The position numbers and the translations under genes were made by a program. From Vigna angularis (lineage: Eukaryota > Streptophyta > Magnoliopsida > Fabales > Fabaceae), in the NCBI RefSeq assembly GCF_016808095.1, contig NC_068971.1:48854131-48918130 (forward strand): DNA of 64,000 nucleotides. Reading direction: 5' to 3'. Shown here piece by piece: positions 48,800-60,287 of this stretch (position 1 is the first letter of the stretch; every line of letters begins with the position of its first letter). The notes under the pieces were generated by a model. It was not told the DNA's origin, made no database searches, and worked only from the letters and a program-made list of their open reading frames with translations.

Positions 48800-50747
48800 T
48801 ATTACCTCATCCTTTTTCTTCCATCATTTATTGGCCCTTAACTTCTCCATGTATGAATCTCAAGATTATAACCAAGTATATAATATCTTTTAAAATGAGT
48901 TCTTTTAATATTTTTTTATTATATCTGTTATCGAAATTTTAGATCATTTTTTTTAAAGTTCTTTTAAATTTGATTTTAGTTCTTTTAAATTTTTTTTACT
49001 TCTCTAAATATTTAATTTATCGTTTTAATCTTTAATATTGAGTTTAAGATATAGGTGAGTGATATTTATTTTATAAATTTTAAAATTCTTTCAATGTGAT
49101 ACAGATTGACATTATGTTATAATATTAATATTTAAAATTTAGAATAAATCTCTACCTTTTCATTCAACTATTATTATATCATAGTAGGTATAATTCAGAA
49201 TAGTTATTTAACTTTTTTCAACAAAGAGAATTACTTTATTATAATATCATAATAAAGAAGTGATTGTTTTTAATTTTAAAAAATTATAAAAATTAAAATT
49301 AAAATTCAATCCGGAGTTTTATAAACCATATTTAAATGTTAATTAATTGATATGGATGTTCGTCGAGTTTCTAGCTATAATCACAAATTTATTTAACAGG
49401 ATTTAGTCATCGTAATCCTAATAGAGTTAATTACTTGAGGTTGTCAGGTTATAAATCACATTTATAACACACAACGAAAATAATGGATCTATTTCTAGTT
49501 AAATATGCATATTAATTAAGTCAGAGAATAATAAAACTTTTAGGAAAAATACTTTAATTGTTTATGGTGGTTCTAAAATTTTATCTTCTTCAAATATTCG
49601 AAGACCTTATGCGTATATGACAATGAGATTGATTTTATTGTGTTAACACTTGATCTGTAAAACCAAATCCTTTAGTCACTTAAGAAATCTCGAAAAGCTT
49701 AAAGAGAGTTTCTTTTAATAAAATTCGTTGAACCTCCTCATTTAGGATTTTTTATGTATGTTTTAAAATTGGTTTTATTCTATTTTATAGAAAATCACCC
49801 AACCACAGATTTGCCTTTTTATTTCTATCTGATAGAAACCCAACTCAAATTTTATTTTCAGTAAAAAATAAATCTTATTAAATCATTTTAAATTTTGATT
49901 TTTCAATCTTTGATTAAATATTACTTAATCAATTTACATACATTCTTAAACTATTGTATGCTACTAGCAAAAAAATACAATAATATTCCACATAGGAAAA
50001 ATATTAATTAATTAAAGTTAAACACTTTAATTTAATTAATAATATTTTTTTGTCTAACAAATAACAGAACACGTGACCTGTAAGTTTATTACTAATCAAT
50101 AGTAAATTAACTCATTAATTTATTAATCAAGGTTAACGTCTGCCATATAGTATAAAGTATTTTTTTACTTTAGAACCACTGAAAAATTAATATAATATTT
50201 CCTTTCATCTTTACATATCTATGTTAACTCTAAAATATGGTATAATTGTCAAATTCCACTATGTAAATCAAATAAATATAATAATGAAATAAATAATAAT
50301 AAACATAATTTTATTATTATGACAAATTTAATAGAAACCACAAATCTGACTGTTTCCTAATTTTTAATTTATGTATGTAAAAATAGTATTTAATAAGTAT
50401 TTCATAATACTTTTTGTGAACTTTCTAATGTGAATGCCTTTTTAGTAAGTTAAGTGTCACTTCAGAAATTGTGTGTATGATATTATGGATTTTATTTTTT
50501 TTACTTTGGCAGTCTCTTTACACCTTAAGCTTGAAATTAACAAAACAGGGCATATGTTTTCACATTATAAAAATCATTGCTTTTTTTTGTCCTTTTGTTC
50601 TTTCTTTGTACAAAGAAATAAAGACACGGAAGGCAATCATAGAGAAATTTAGATTCTCTTCACCCTTAAATCTGTAGCAACATCTGTAAAGCAAATATAA
50701 TCATAATTCTGGTTCTTAATTATTTTAATTAATCACTTTACATTTTA
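48800..50747. other. 3' flank of the NIMIN-like gene and AT-rich intergenic DNA
   Basis: No gene recognised. A hydrophobic plus-strand frame at 50471-50677 has no family resemblance. Confidence 0.55.
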
Positions 50748-50937
50748 GGATAATGATATTTTGACAACATTTTTTTGACAATATTTTAATATCATTTACG
50801 TATTATTTTGTGATTGGTCCAAAATTACTTCATAATCAATAATAATAATCATAAACACTAACATGAATTAATCACATAATAACACGTAGATGATGTTAAA
50901 ATATTATCAAAGAAATGTTATCAAAGTATCATTATCC
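50748..50937. mobile_element. MITE copy 2, downstream of the NIMIN-like gene, inverted relative to copy 1
   Basis: The ends GGATAATGATATTTTGACAA and ATCATTATCC form terminal inverted repeats of about 50-60 bp. The flank TTACATTTTA occurs at 50738-50747 and again at 50938-50947, a perfect 10-bp duplication. Read on the minus strand the element aligns along its whole length with copy 1 (for example TTTATGATTATTATTATTGA against TTTATAATTATTATTATTGA). The 9-10 bp duplications suggest a Mutator-like MITE family. Confidence 0.85.
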
Positions 50938-50947
50938 TTACATTTTA

Positions 50948-53265
50948 TGTTTCTATTTTAAACTGCCATCCTTATGTTTGAAGGGATTGAACCCTTGAAA
51001 TAAACAAACTATTTTTCACAAGATAAAATGATAATTGAATGTATTCTTAAAAATTCTCTACCCAACTCATGGTACATGATTAACACATAAGTAAATATGA
51101 TTAGTTTATCGTTTTTTATGTGTAGAAAAAGAAAGAAAGAAAAACTAAATCGAATGTATGTGCACATAATAATCAGTTTATTCTTGTGTCATTAATGGTT
51201 AAATATACCTTAATTTAAAGTCTGGCAAACTGAATTATATCAGTTTTAGAGAAAAAGAAATCACCAAAAACAATCACTTCAATGTGTTTAATTCGTCATC
51301 TAATCAACATATTTTTAAAAATTTAAATTTTGTGCAATTTAATTTAAAGTGGTTCGGATTGAATCAATATTTCAAATTTAGATCTATTTTTGTTGTTCTA
51401 AATCATAATATTTTATGATTTTGATGAAGTTATATTTGAGGAATTACAAGTTATCAAAGGAGTATTCGGCAGTTAAATTAAAACCAGGTTTTATAGTATT
51501 AATTTTTTCAAATTCATTCAATTATCTTTTTATGCAAGTGACATATTTTAAGGATGCCTAAAATTTTGTTGTAGATGTATAAAAGTTATCAAGATGTAAA
51601 ATAATATATAATATAAAAAAAAACTTTATTTAAATACTAATTTATACATATATAAAAATATTTGGAAAGAGTAAAATTCCTCGTTTACCATGGTTAAATA
51701 CCCTTGTTACCGATTCATCTAATATGAATTTTCAGATGTTTTAAACTTTTATTTACAGTACATTGTGTCACAAGGCAAATTGGGTAACTTTTGTATGAGT
51801 ATCTTCCACATGTATGATAGAGATGGCAAAATATTTATATAAATATATAAAAATAGTTTTAATTATATATTAATTTAAATAAATATAAAAATATTTGAAG
51901 GACTAAGGTCTCCTCTTCTCACCATTAAAGTCTCTCACTGATTTATATGCTTTATAAAGAAAACTATTTCAGAGAATACTTATTCATGATGATTTTACAA
52001 AAAAAAAAAATTGTAAGAGAATATATTGAAATCATTGTGAGGATATTTAAAATCATCTTATAATTTTTAAGATGATTGTTACAAAAATTAATAAATTAGT
52101 TTAACTATATTTTAAAATCTTTATAGAATTGGATATTTTTATTGAGTTTCTATTATATATATATTTACATATATTAAGTATTCAAATTTTTGTACTTTTT
52201 AATTAAGTTTATATTTTAATAAATGGATGAAGTTATTTTGTTTTACTATTTTACTTAAGCCTACTAATTCTATCATGCATCATAATTTATGATTAAATAA
52301 TAATATAAAAATGTATGTACCATTTATGGAAAAAAAGAAGTTAATAGTTAAAGTTTGTTAAAATAAATGAATAAGAAGAGGATCGGTGGTTGTAAAGGAA
52401 GTGAGTCTGTGATGAGAAATTGAGAAACTTTGGTGTTGGTGGTTACCAAAACCGCAGGACCCATATAGCAGACAATTTCACGTTCTTACATATTCATGTA
52501 ATTTTTGTTTTTCAAATTATTTTCCCCATATCATTCTAGTCTCTTCTACAATCATACCAAACTTATAAATATTTATTCACGCTATCATTAATTATATGTA
52601 TAAATTATGCTCTTGGAAACATTATAGTTAAAAAACTATTTACATAATCTAGTTATGCATGTAAAAAAATATTAAAACAAAATATAATGAAATTATTTTT
52701 AGTAAACCAACTGAATAAAATGAATCAAACTAATTCATTCTACCACCTCATAAAATAAGAAATTCAAATTACTTTTATCTCACTCAATAAATATATTAAA
52801 GATGTTGGCTTGATAACATCTATTAAACTTGTTATTATTTATTTGTTTGAGATAAATTATATTTTAACGTGACCAATTCATATTCACTAAATTCATAAAG
52901 ATTCTAAACATTTTTAACATTTTTACTGACTTAAACATAAAATAATCTTAGTGAATTTTTCTCTAAACACAAAAGATGTCATTTCAACCAACAAAAACTC
53001 TCACATTATTACTAAAATTTTTCCACTTATCCTTTAATCTTGATTAAATCACAAATGAAATCTTAAAGAACTAAGTCATAATCACAATCATTTTTCTAAA
53101 TTATTAGTTTTTCCTTTAATAAGTGATTTTATTATTTTGATGAGATAATTGAAAAGAAAAGGAAGAATTCAAAACTTTCATTTAATTTTTCTTAACCTAT
53201 CTTTTGACTTCTTTCTTCTATTGAGATTTGCTTGTCATATATAATACATTTTAACAATATGTATT
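50948..53265. other. AT-rich intergenic DNA
   Basis: No gene supported. Two loosely similar segments around 51650-51720 and 51880-51950 (each AAAAATATTTG followed by C/T-rich words) suggest a very old repeat. Confidence 0.5.
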
Positions 53266-54709
53266 GGGAGTTTTAGTAGAAAAAAATATCTTTATATATT
53301 GTGGATTCTAAGTTTTAAGGTTAAGAATATTTTAATAATTTTTATTCTCAGAACAAAAACAAAAAAAAGAAACCCTCAAACTCGTACTTACCTCTCTGAT
53401 TCCTCTTAACCTTTTCTCTTTCATCTCTCATCCCAATCATTTTTCTGTCTTCCCTGCTGTAATCTCAATTGAAAAATCAGAAACACTTGCTTAACCCTAA
53501 TCCACCTTCCTCACTTATCCAATTTGTTTCTCTCTCATTTTGTACTCTCTCTCGCCCACACACAACAACTCGCGACACTGCAATTTGTTGCTCTTACTCT
53601 GTTCGTTCATTTGTTTTTCACTTTAATAACAAAATAATTGATAATGTTGATATTGATTTTTGATTGAAAGACTGTGTTATATATTTTTCCTTCTTACTAT
53701 TATTAAATTTCATTTTTGGCAATTGAATATAGACACTAATGTTGTTTCTTTCATTGGATTCACTTTTGAAGGAGAGTGATAACTTTGTTCTTTTGAAGAT
53801 GAATTTGAGGGATGTTAGGATTGATTTATCCTAGCTCAAAGTGAGGGGATTTGAGAATATGTATGTGCCTTTTACAATATTACTCTTCATTCCTTGAAAC
53901 CCATTGCGCAATGGTTTTTTAATGGGTTTTGGCCTCTGTTTTCTTGCAGGTGTTGCGTTCCCGAAGCTGTGCCTGAGGTAGTGGTTGTCGCGGGTCCTTG
54001 GTGGTGGAGGTGGTGGCTTGTAGTGGTGCCCGTTGGCACGTGCGAATGCAGAATCAGTGTTTGGCTAAGGTTAATGTGCTCCTTCACTTGGACATGCTGA
54101 AAATTTCAGCAACCCAATTTGCTGAAAGGGTGGATGTAAAAACAATTTCAAAATAGTCATTTAAACATTAGGAAACCAAGTCTATTGATTTAAACTTAAT
54201 TTTTTAAAATTAATTTATTGACGGTCAAAATATCAAATCTTCTCAAAATAAACTATTAATTCTAAAATTTAAAAATGAAATTTAATAATAATAAGAAGGA
54301 AAAATATATAACATAGTCCTCCAATCAAAAATCAACATCAACCTTATCAATTATTTTATTATTAAATTAGAAAACAAATGAAGGAATAGAGCAAGGACAA
54401 TAAATTGTAGTGTTGCGGGTTGTTGTGTATGGGTAAAAAAGAATATGGAGATAGGAGATAAACAAATTGGATAAGTGAGGAAGGTAGATTATGATTAGAC
54501 AAGTGTTTCTCATTTTTTCAATTGGAACTATAGTGATGACAGAGTAAATGTTGGAGTAAGAGAGATGAAAGAAAAAAGGTTGAGATGGGAGAGGTGAATA
54601 AAAGTTTGTGGTTTATTTTTTAGTTTTAAGAATTAAAATTATTAAAATATCCTTAATCTTAAAGCTTAGAATCTATGATATATAAAGGTATTTTTATCTA
54701 CTAAAACCC
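53266..54709. mobile_element. Element with ~450-bp terminal inverted repeats (Mutator-like, possible Pack-MULE)
   Basis: The left arm (about 53266-53716) matches the inverted right arm (about 54262-54709) along its whole length, roughly 80-85 percent by eye. Shared words include CCTTCCTCACTTATCCAATT, ACACAACAAC and TTGATTTTTGATTG. The outer ends read GGGAGTTTTAGTAG and, inverted, GGGTTTTAGTAG. Long inverted arms are typical of Mutator-like elements. The flanking 9-mers ATATGTATT and GTACACATT agree at 5 of 9 positions, all mismatches being transitions, so the target duplication is doubtful. The centre has no transposase but contains a GC-richer stretch, listed separately. Confidence 0.65.
53880..54165 (+). 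pseudogene. GC-richer core of the inverted-repeat element, possibly captured gene sequence
   Basis: After a T-rich run and TTCTTGCAG, an acceptor-like site at about 53941-53949, the sequence becomes markedly GC-richer (GTGGTGGAGGTGGTGG). A plus-strand frame near its end reads RMQNQCLAKVNVLLHLDMLK and continues to TISK and a stop at about 54157, with protein-like composition. An upstream stop in the same region breaks the frame and no family is recognised. Capture of a host fragment is an inference from composition and position. Confidence 0.35.
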
Positions 54710-54764
54710 GTACACATTGCTAAAATATACCAACTGGCAAACAAGCGTATGCACGTTAACAAAC

Positions 54765-54768
<4 letters not shown>

Positions 54769-54823
<55 letters not shown>
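54769..54823. repeat. (TA)n microsatellite
   Basis: About 27 TA dinucleotides just outside the inverted-repeat element. Confidence 0.95.
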
Positions 54824-54827
<4 letters not shown>

Positions 54828-55430
54828 TTTTATCATTTTATTTCCAGTCTAATAACCAACACGACTATAACATCGTCATTATTATTCAATAAAATATGTT
54901 GATTCGTCCATTTAGCAAGTGTTAGCTTGTACGTAAGATACATGTATATCTCCACCTTTTAAAGTTAAGTTTTATTTTTATGCAGTAATTATGATGTGTT
55001 AGGCTGAACAAGGATACCATGTAAGCATGCTTGACCCGAAATGAAAGATAATTATTTTGATACTCCGTTTTCTTTTATATTCCCATGGAGTATATAGAAG
55101 TGTAAAAGACAAAAATAACCCTGTAGATACCTAATTGTGTTTGGTTTCTGTGTAAAATCAAACTCTCCAAATCGTTGAGTAGTCTTTCCTTCAATAATAG
55201 AGGCAAGGACACTTTCTAACCACGCCAAAGTAGGATTTAACGTTTATTAAAATGCAAAAAGAAGGCATGGGGTGCAAAAAGAAATCTAAAAAAAAAGTTG
55301 GCATTAAAAGCCACGATAAATGGCTTGAGCATTTACACCTCAAATATTTCATTCTGGACCTCCAAAAATTACAATTTTAACCTTTTAATATCTCATTCTG
55401 TACCTCTAAATTTTTCAAAAATTTCATTTT

Positions 55431-56529
55431 GGATGTTTTACTCTCCACATCCAACACTTCATCCTACACTTTTATTTTTTTTAGAAAATTTCTTTTTTAA
55501 CCTTAGTAAATACTTTTATAACTTTTTCTCTTTTTTATTAAAGTAACCATACACCTCTTTAAAGCATCCTTCTAACAAATTTTTAAAACTTTGTTTTTTA
55601 TTTATAATTTAATAACTATTTAGTTTAATTTAAAAATCTAATATAATTTAGTATTTTTTTCATATTTTAATAATTATTAAAATATAATTTGTATTATTAT
55701 AATAATTATATTAAAAAAATCAAAATTAAAATAATTAAAATAAAAGTAATAAAAATAAAAATAAAAAAGCAAAAATAATAATACAAAATCTGATTTAATA
55801 TATATAAAAATATTAAATTATATTAAATATTAAATTAAATTATTATTAAATTTTAAATAGAAAATAAAATTAAAAAAGATAATCATCGGATATTGATATC
55901 GATAACATAGTTATCGGATTTCCAATTCCGAAAAGAAAGTTTTTAAAAATTTGTTTTTATTTATAATTTATTAAATATATAATTTAATTTAAAAATTAAT
56001 ATTATTTAATATATTTTATATTTAAATAACTATTAAAATATAATTTATATTATTATTATAATATTATTAAAAAAATTAAAATTAAAGTAATAGTAATTAA
56101 GAAATCTAAAAATTTCGAAATCTTATTTCATTAATTTAATATTTTAATATAATTTAATATATTTATATATATTAAATCAGATTTTATATTATTATTTTTA
56201 TTATTATTACTTTTATTTTAATTATTTTAATTTTAACTTTTTTAATATAACTATTATAATAATACGAATTATATTTTAATAATTATTAAAATATGAAAAT
56301 ATATTAAATAATATTAGATTTTTAAATGAAATTACATATTTATTAAATTATAAATAAAAAACAAAGTTTTAATTTTTTTTTTAAAAGAATGTAGAGTTAA
56401 AGGGGTGCAGAGGATTAGTTTAACAAGAAAGAGAAAAAGTTAAAAAAATATTTACTAAGGTTAAAGAAAGATTTTTAAAAAAAAATTGGAGGTACAAAGT
56501 GAAGTGTTGGAGGTGCAGGTGAAACACCC
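55431..56529. mobile_element. AT-rich foldback element with long inverted arms
   Basis: The left arm (from 55431, GGATGTTTTAC, ATCCAACACTTCATCCTACA, TAACCTTAGTAAATA) matches the inverted right arm ending at 56529 (GGGTGTTTCAC, CTCCAACACTTCACTTTGTA, TAACCTTAGTAAATA) and continues through ACTTTGTTTTTTATTTATAA to AAAATCTGATTTAATATAT, about 400 bp per arm. A third copy of the arm interior lies in direct orientation at about 55940-56100. There are no coding frames and no obvious target duplication. A transcript through it would fold into a long hairpin. Confidence 0.7.
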
Positions 56530-59500
56530 ATGGTTTGATTATGAAAATTTCTTCACTGGGCTTTGTGTATTATCTTCAACCTTTCCATATAGAAGCCCTA
56601 ACTTGGGACAGCGTGTTGCATATTTGCTTTACATTGTATAACCACAATCTAATCCATGAATAAAATAATCTGTTCTTCCAAAATACAATAAACTTTAAAA
56701 GGAAAGCTGGGAATGACTTTTTTATTTTATTTTATTAGGAGAGTATATATCTATTGTTTACGTGTTCCAGCTGAATGGAGTACACTTTATATAGACAAAG
56801 AAAACGAGTCAAGAAAATAAAAACAAAACATACCCAACAAATACATATTTTAATAATTGAACGTGGAAACTAATGTGTAACAAGAAAAAGAAATAGAAAG
56901 GGTTTATACTTAACTTTTGAAAGAATAAAACCCTTAAAAAATAACTATCATATATGTATATATATATTAGGAAAGAGAATTACTTATTTAGAACTTCAAA
57001 CTTCAGAAGTATGCAGTTGTACTTCATTTTATATTTTTGTAAACTTATTTATTGTCTATTATTATACTATGTTGAATGTTCTGTTACAACTTTAATAGTA
57101 TGAGTTATTGAGTCCCTCGCATATATAATTAAGATATTTTATTATGTTATCTTTTTAATGTCCAATGATTTTAATGAATGACATTTTTAATGATTTAGTG
57201 TATATACAAAAATTTATAAATTAAAATTTGATCCAACTTATTGTAAATTGAGTTTGTAATAGTTTTTTTTGTTGGAAGTCGAGGTTAACGGTTGAACGTT
57301 AAGTAAGTCATTTAGGGTTTGAAAGTTGTCCTGAAATATAAATTATCTCGTAACAACTCGTCTAAACCATTCGGTGTAGAAGACATTCAGATATCAAAGT
57401 GAGTTCAATATTGACAGTTTAAATATTAATGGTATAATCAATTTAAATTACTTACCTTTTTACCTCAAGCCTATATTTATAGATTTTGGAATAGACTTCT
57501 AATCAACATCGATCTAATTACAACTCAATTGTAAGTAATCATACTAATATTAGATTAATTCTCTTTTCAGTTCATTTTTTCGATTATCTAATCCTGATAG
57601 TGGTTCGCTCATAAATCCAAATGAAGGTTGATCAAATGATCATATAGTACATTTGTCTTCAAGACAAAATTACAACAAAACTTAATCAATTGGACTTAAC
57701 TAAAAATTAAAGATGCATTTTCAATTTTACTTCTTTAACATTAGTTGCGCTTTTCACTCAACTCAACATGTCTCATACTTTTTTCTATAAAAAAAGGTTT
57801 TTAAATTCTTATGTTTTAAGTAAATTTGATTTATTTATAAATTTGATCCTTAGATTTTAAAGAATAAATCCCTCATAATTTTTAAAAACATAATGAATTT
57901 TTAAAACAATGGCACGAAAGTACAAATACTTTGAGCAAGTTTAACTGAAAATTCAAAAGCTAAAAATATTAATTTTCTTTTATAAAATTCATTTATATCC
58001 ATTACAAGTTGTAGTTACTAAATTTTTTTTACAGCAGTTACTAAGAAGAAGAAAAAATATTCTTCTCATTTCTTTCCTAAAACAGTTTATTACATTAGTT
58101 GCATATAATTCTGGCACATGATTTTTGTTTCAAATAAGCATAACGATTCCGGATAATAAAATATGGACATAAAGTGACTATTTTTTTTCTTTGACATATG
58201 TAGTTACCATCCCTTTTGTTCCTGAACACTCGAACGAACTACTGGCTGGACCATGTTACAACTCATTGTATCTCCAGTTACCCAAAAACAGATACCACAG
58301 ATCCTAAAAAGAAACTTGACTCTGATTCACCGATGGACTAGTGAGACACATCTACATTCATATTCATGTGATATAGCAGAACGCCTAGTATCCATGGTTT
58401 ATGGCTAGACCACTGAAGTATCTAATCTCGTTCGCTTCCCTACCTTTCATTTTTAGTGTCAGTGTCAGTCCAGTAGAATGTGCTTTTGTCGTTGGTGTTC
58501 TTTCTAATCTCTATGTATTTCACTGCTCTATCAAAAATTTCCTCTATTCTTATCGGACTCCAGCTTGATAGTTTTACTTGAGTCCTGAAATTTGACGACA
58601 AACTTAAAAAGCCACCTACAAATATTCCGGATTCTAGATACATTATAAAAGTAAAATAATCATAAAAAAAATATAATTTTATACTTAAAAAAAACTATAA
58701 AATAAATATTAAAAATTTATATAAGTTAAGTATCTTGTTCTAATGATATGCACATCGAGGTGCATTAAATGTTGTGCATGTGTGAGTGGCTCTCTTTAAC
58801 TTTGTGACTCACTGTTTCTATAGATAGGTGACAACTTATCAGGTCTTTATAGTTACACATTTCATGTTGCGACACTTTTTCTATAACTAGTGTTTGTGCT
58901 AAAGAAGATGTGTCAAAGTCTGAGTGCTGTTTTGTTTGTATATGTAAACAGGTTGAAGATGATGATGCACTGGGATTTGGTGGCTTGAAGGGGTGCCAGC
59001 CTTGTGTGGTCTCAAATTTCGACAGTGTAACTTTCAAATGATTTATGATAATAACTTCACATCTTACAAACCTCTTGTAGTGGTCCATGGTCAACTGAGG
59101 TGTCATTTCTCCAATAATCCAATTCTGGTTTGATTATGCCCCCAATGGGTGATGTAAAGCCCTTCTGTTGTCTTTATAACTGGATGTTACGTTATTATTT
59201 CAGAGCTTTTTGGTGATTGTGCTCAAACGACAGAGATCTTGGAATCATTAGACAGAGATGTTACTTCTTTAAACAAAATGAATGAATGAATGAACCCCAC
59301 CATGGAACAGTAGAATAGCATACAACATTAGCATTGGATTGTGCTTCTCCACGCTACTACTTCCTGAAGTTGACCATGTTGCGAGCCACCCTCTTCTTTT
59401 TCTTTGGATGTGCGATCGGAAATCGATTCTGCTCACAGATTCTTATTTTTGCTTTTTCTACACCCATTTTAAAAGCCTCTTTTCCCAAGTAAACTCTTTT

Positions 59501-60287
59501 GCCAAGTCCGATCTCTTTTTCACGTTGTAATGATGGCTTTTTGACCACAAATAATATAACATGAATCTTATCGATTTCACGACACTGCTATCACCAAAAT
59601 TGTTACCCCAAAATTTAGTCCACACACAAAGAGGACGTAAACACCACTCACATGTTTTCCTCTTCATGCCATGCTTTTGGACTAGTCTTTCTACCGGACT
59701 TAATGTGAATTTTTTTTATTAAGATCCGATTAGACGTTATTGATAAGAAATTACTGTTTCTGCTTTCCACTGACTTTTCCGGCCGAATACTTATTTAAAA
59801 AATAATACTTTCAAATGAATACAAAAATGTGTCATTTTATCGTTATTTTTATTATTTTACTGAAAAGAGTTATTAAAATTGATTTACGAGTGATTTCTGT
59901 GCAATTTGTAGATGCTTCTATAAATTTGAAGACAAGTATTATTATACTAGTAATAGAGTGATATGAATCATACAATCCAATTGTCGTATATAACCCATAT
60001 GAAGTAATACAAGACTCAAACTAGTCACAATTTATTGAAGCAAACTTGTGACAATGATGATATACATTTGCACAAATATAGTAAAATTCACTAGTACAAT
60101 TGACTTAGGAAACACACTTTGGTTACATATCTCATATCTGTCGTATATGGAACAGGAAAAGGACTTTACAAGTTACAACCATGACAAGAAAAATTAAAGA
60201 ACAGACTAGAATGGAAAAAGCAGCAAGAAATAAGCCTCCTAAATAGTCCTTCTAGGGGATACGGCTGAAATCTTCTATGATTAATGT
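56530..60287. other. Intergenic region downstream of the boron transporter
   Basis: Mostly AT-rich. Two minus-strand frames are unexplained: 58440-58643 (contains SSWSPIRIEEIFDRAVKYI, faintly gag-like) and 58765-59106 (113 codons, with HPFKPPNPSASSSS). Neither has a recognisable family. A short (GAAT)4 run lies near 59279. Confidence 0.5.
58765..59106 (-). CDS. Doubtful 113-aa open frame of unknown function
   Basis: An ATG-started frame of 113 codons sits in a stretch less AT-rich than its surroundings. It contains a basic/hydrophobic start (MDHYKRFVRCEVIIINHLKV) and a Ser-rich middle (PPNPSASSSS). No signal peptide, domain or homologue is recognised, and it could be one exon of a decayed gene or a non-coding transcript. 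Confidence 0.2.
   Translation of the reverse strand: MTPQLTMDHYKRFVRCEVIIINHLKVTLSKFETTQGWHPFKPPNPSASSSSTCLHIQTKQHSDFDTSSLAQTLVIEKVSQHEMCNYKDLISCHLSIETVSHKVKESHSHMHNI

Noticed and set aside
50471..50677. 68-codon hydrophobic frame
   Set aside because: T-rich low-complexity sequence with no family resemblance.
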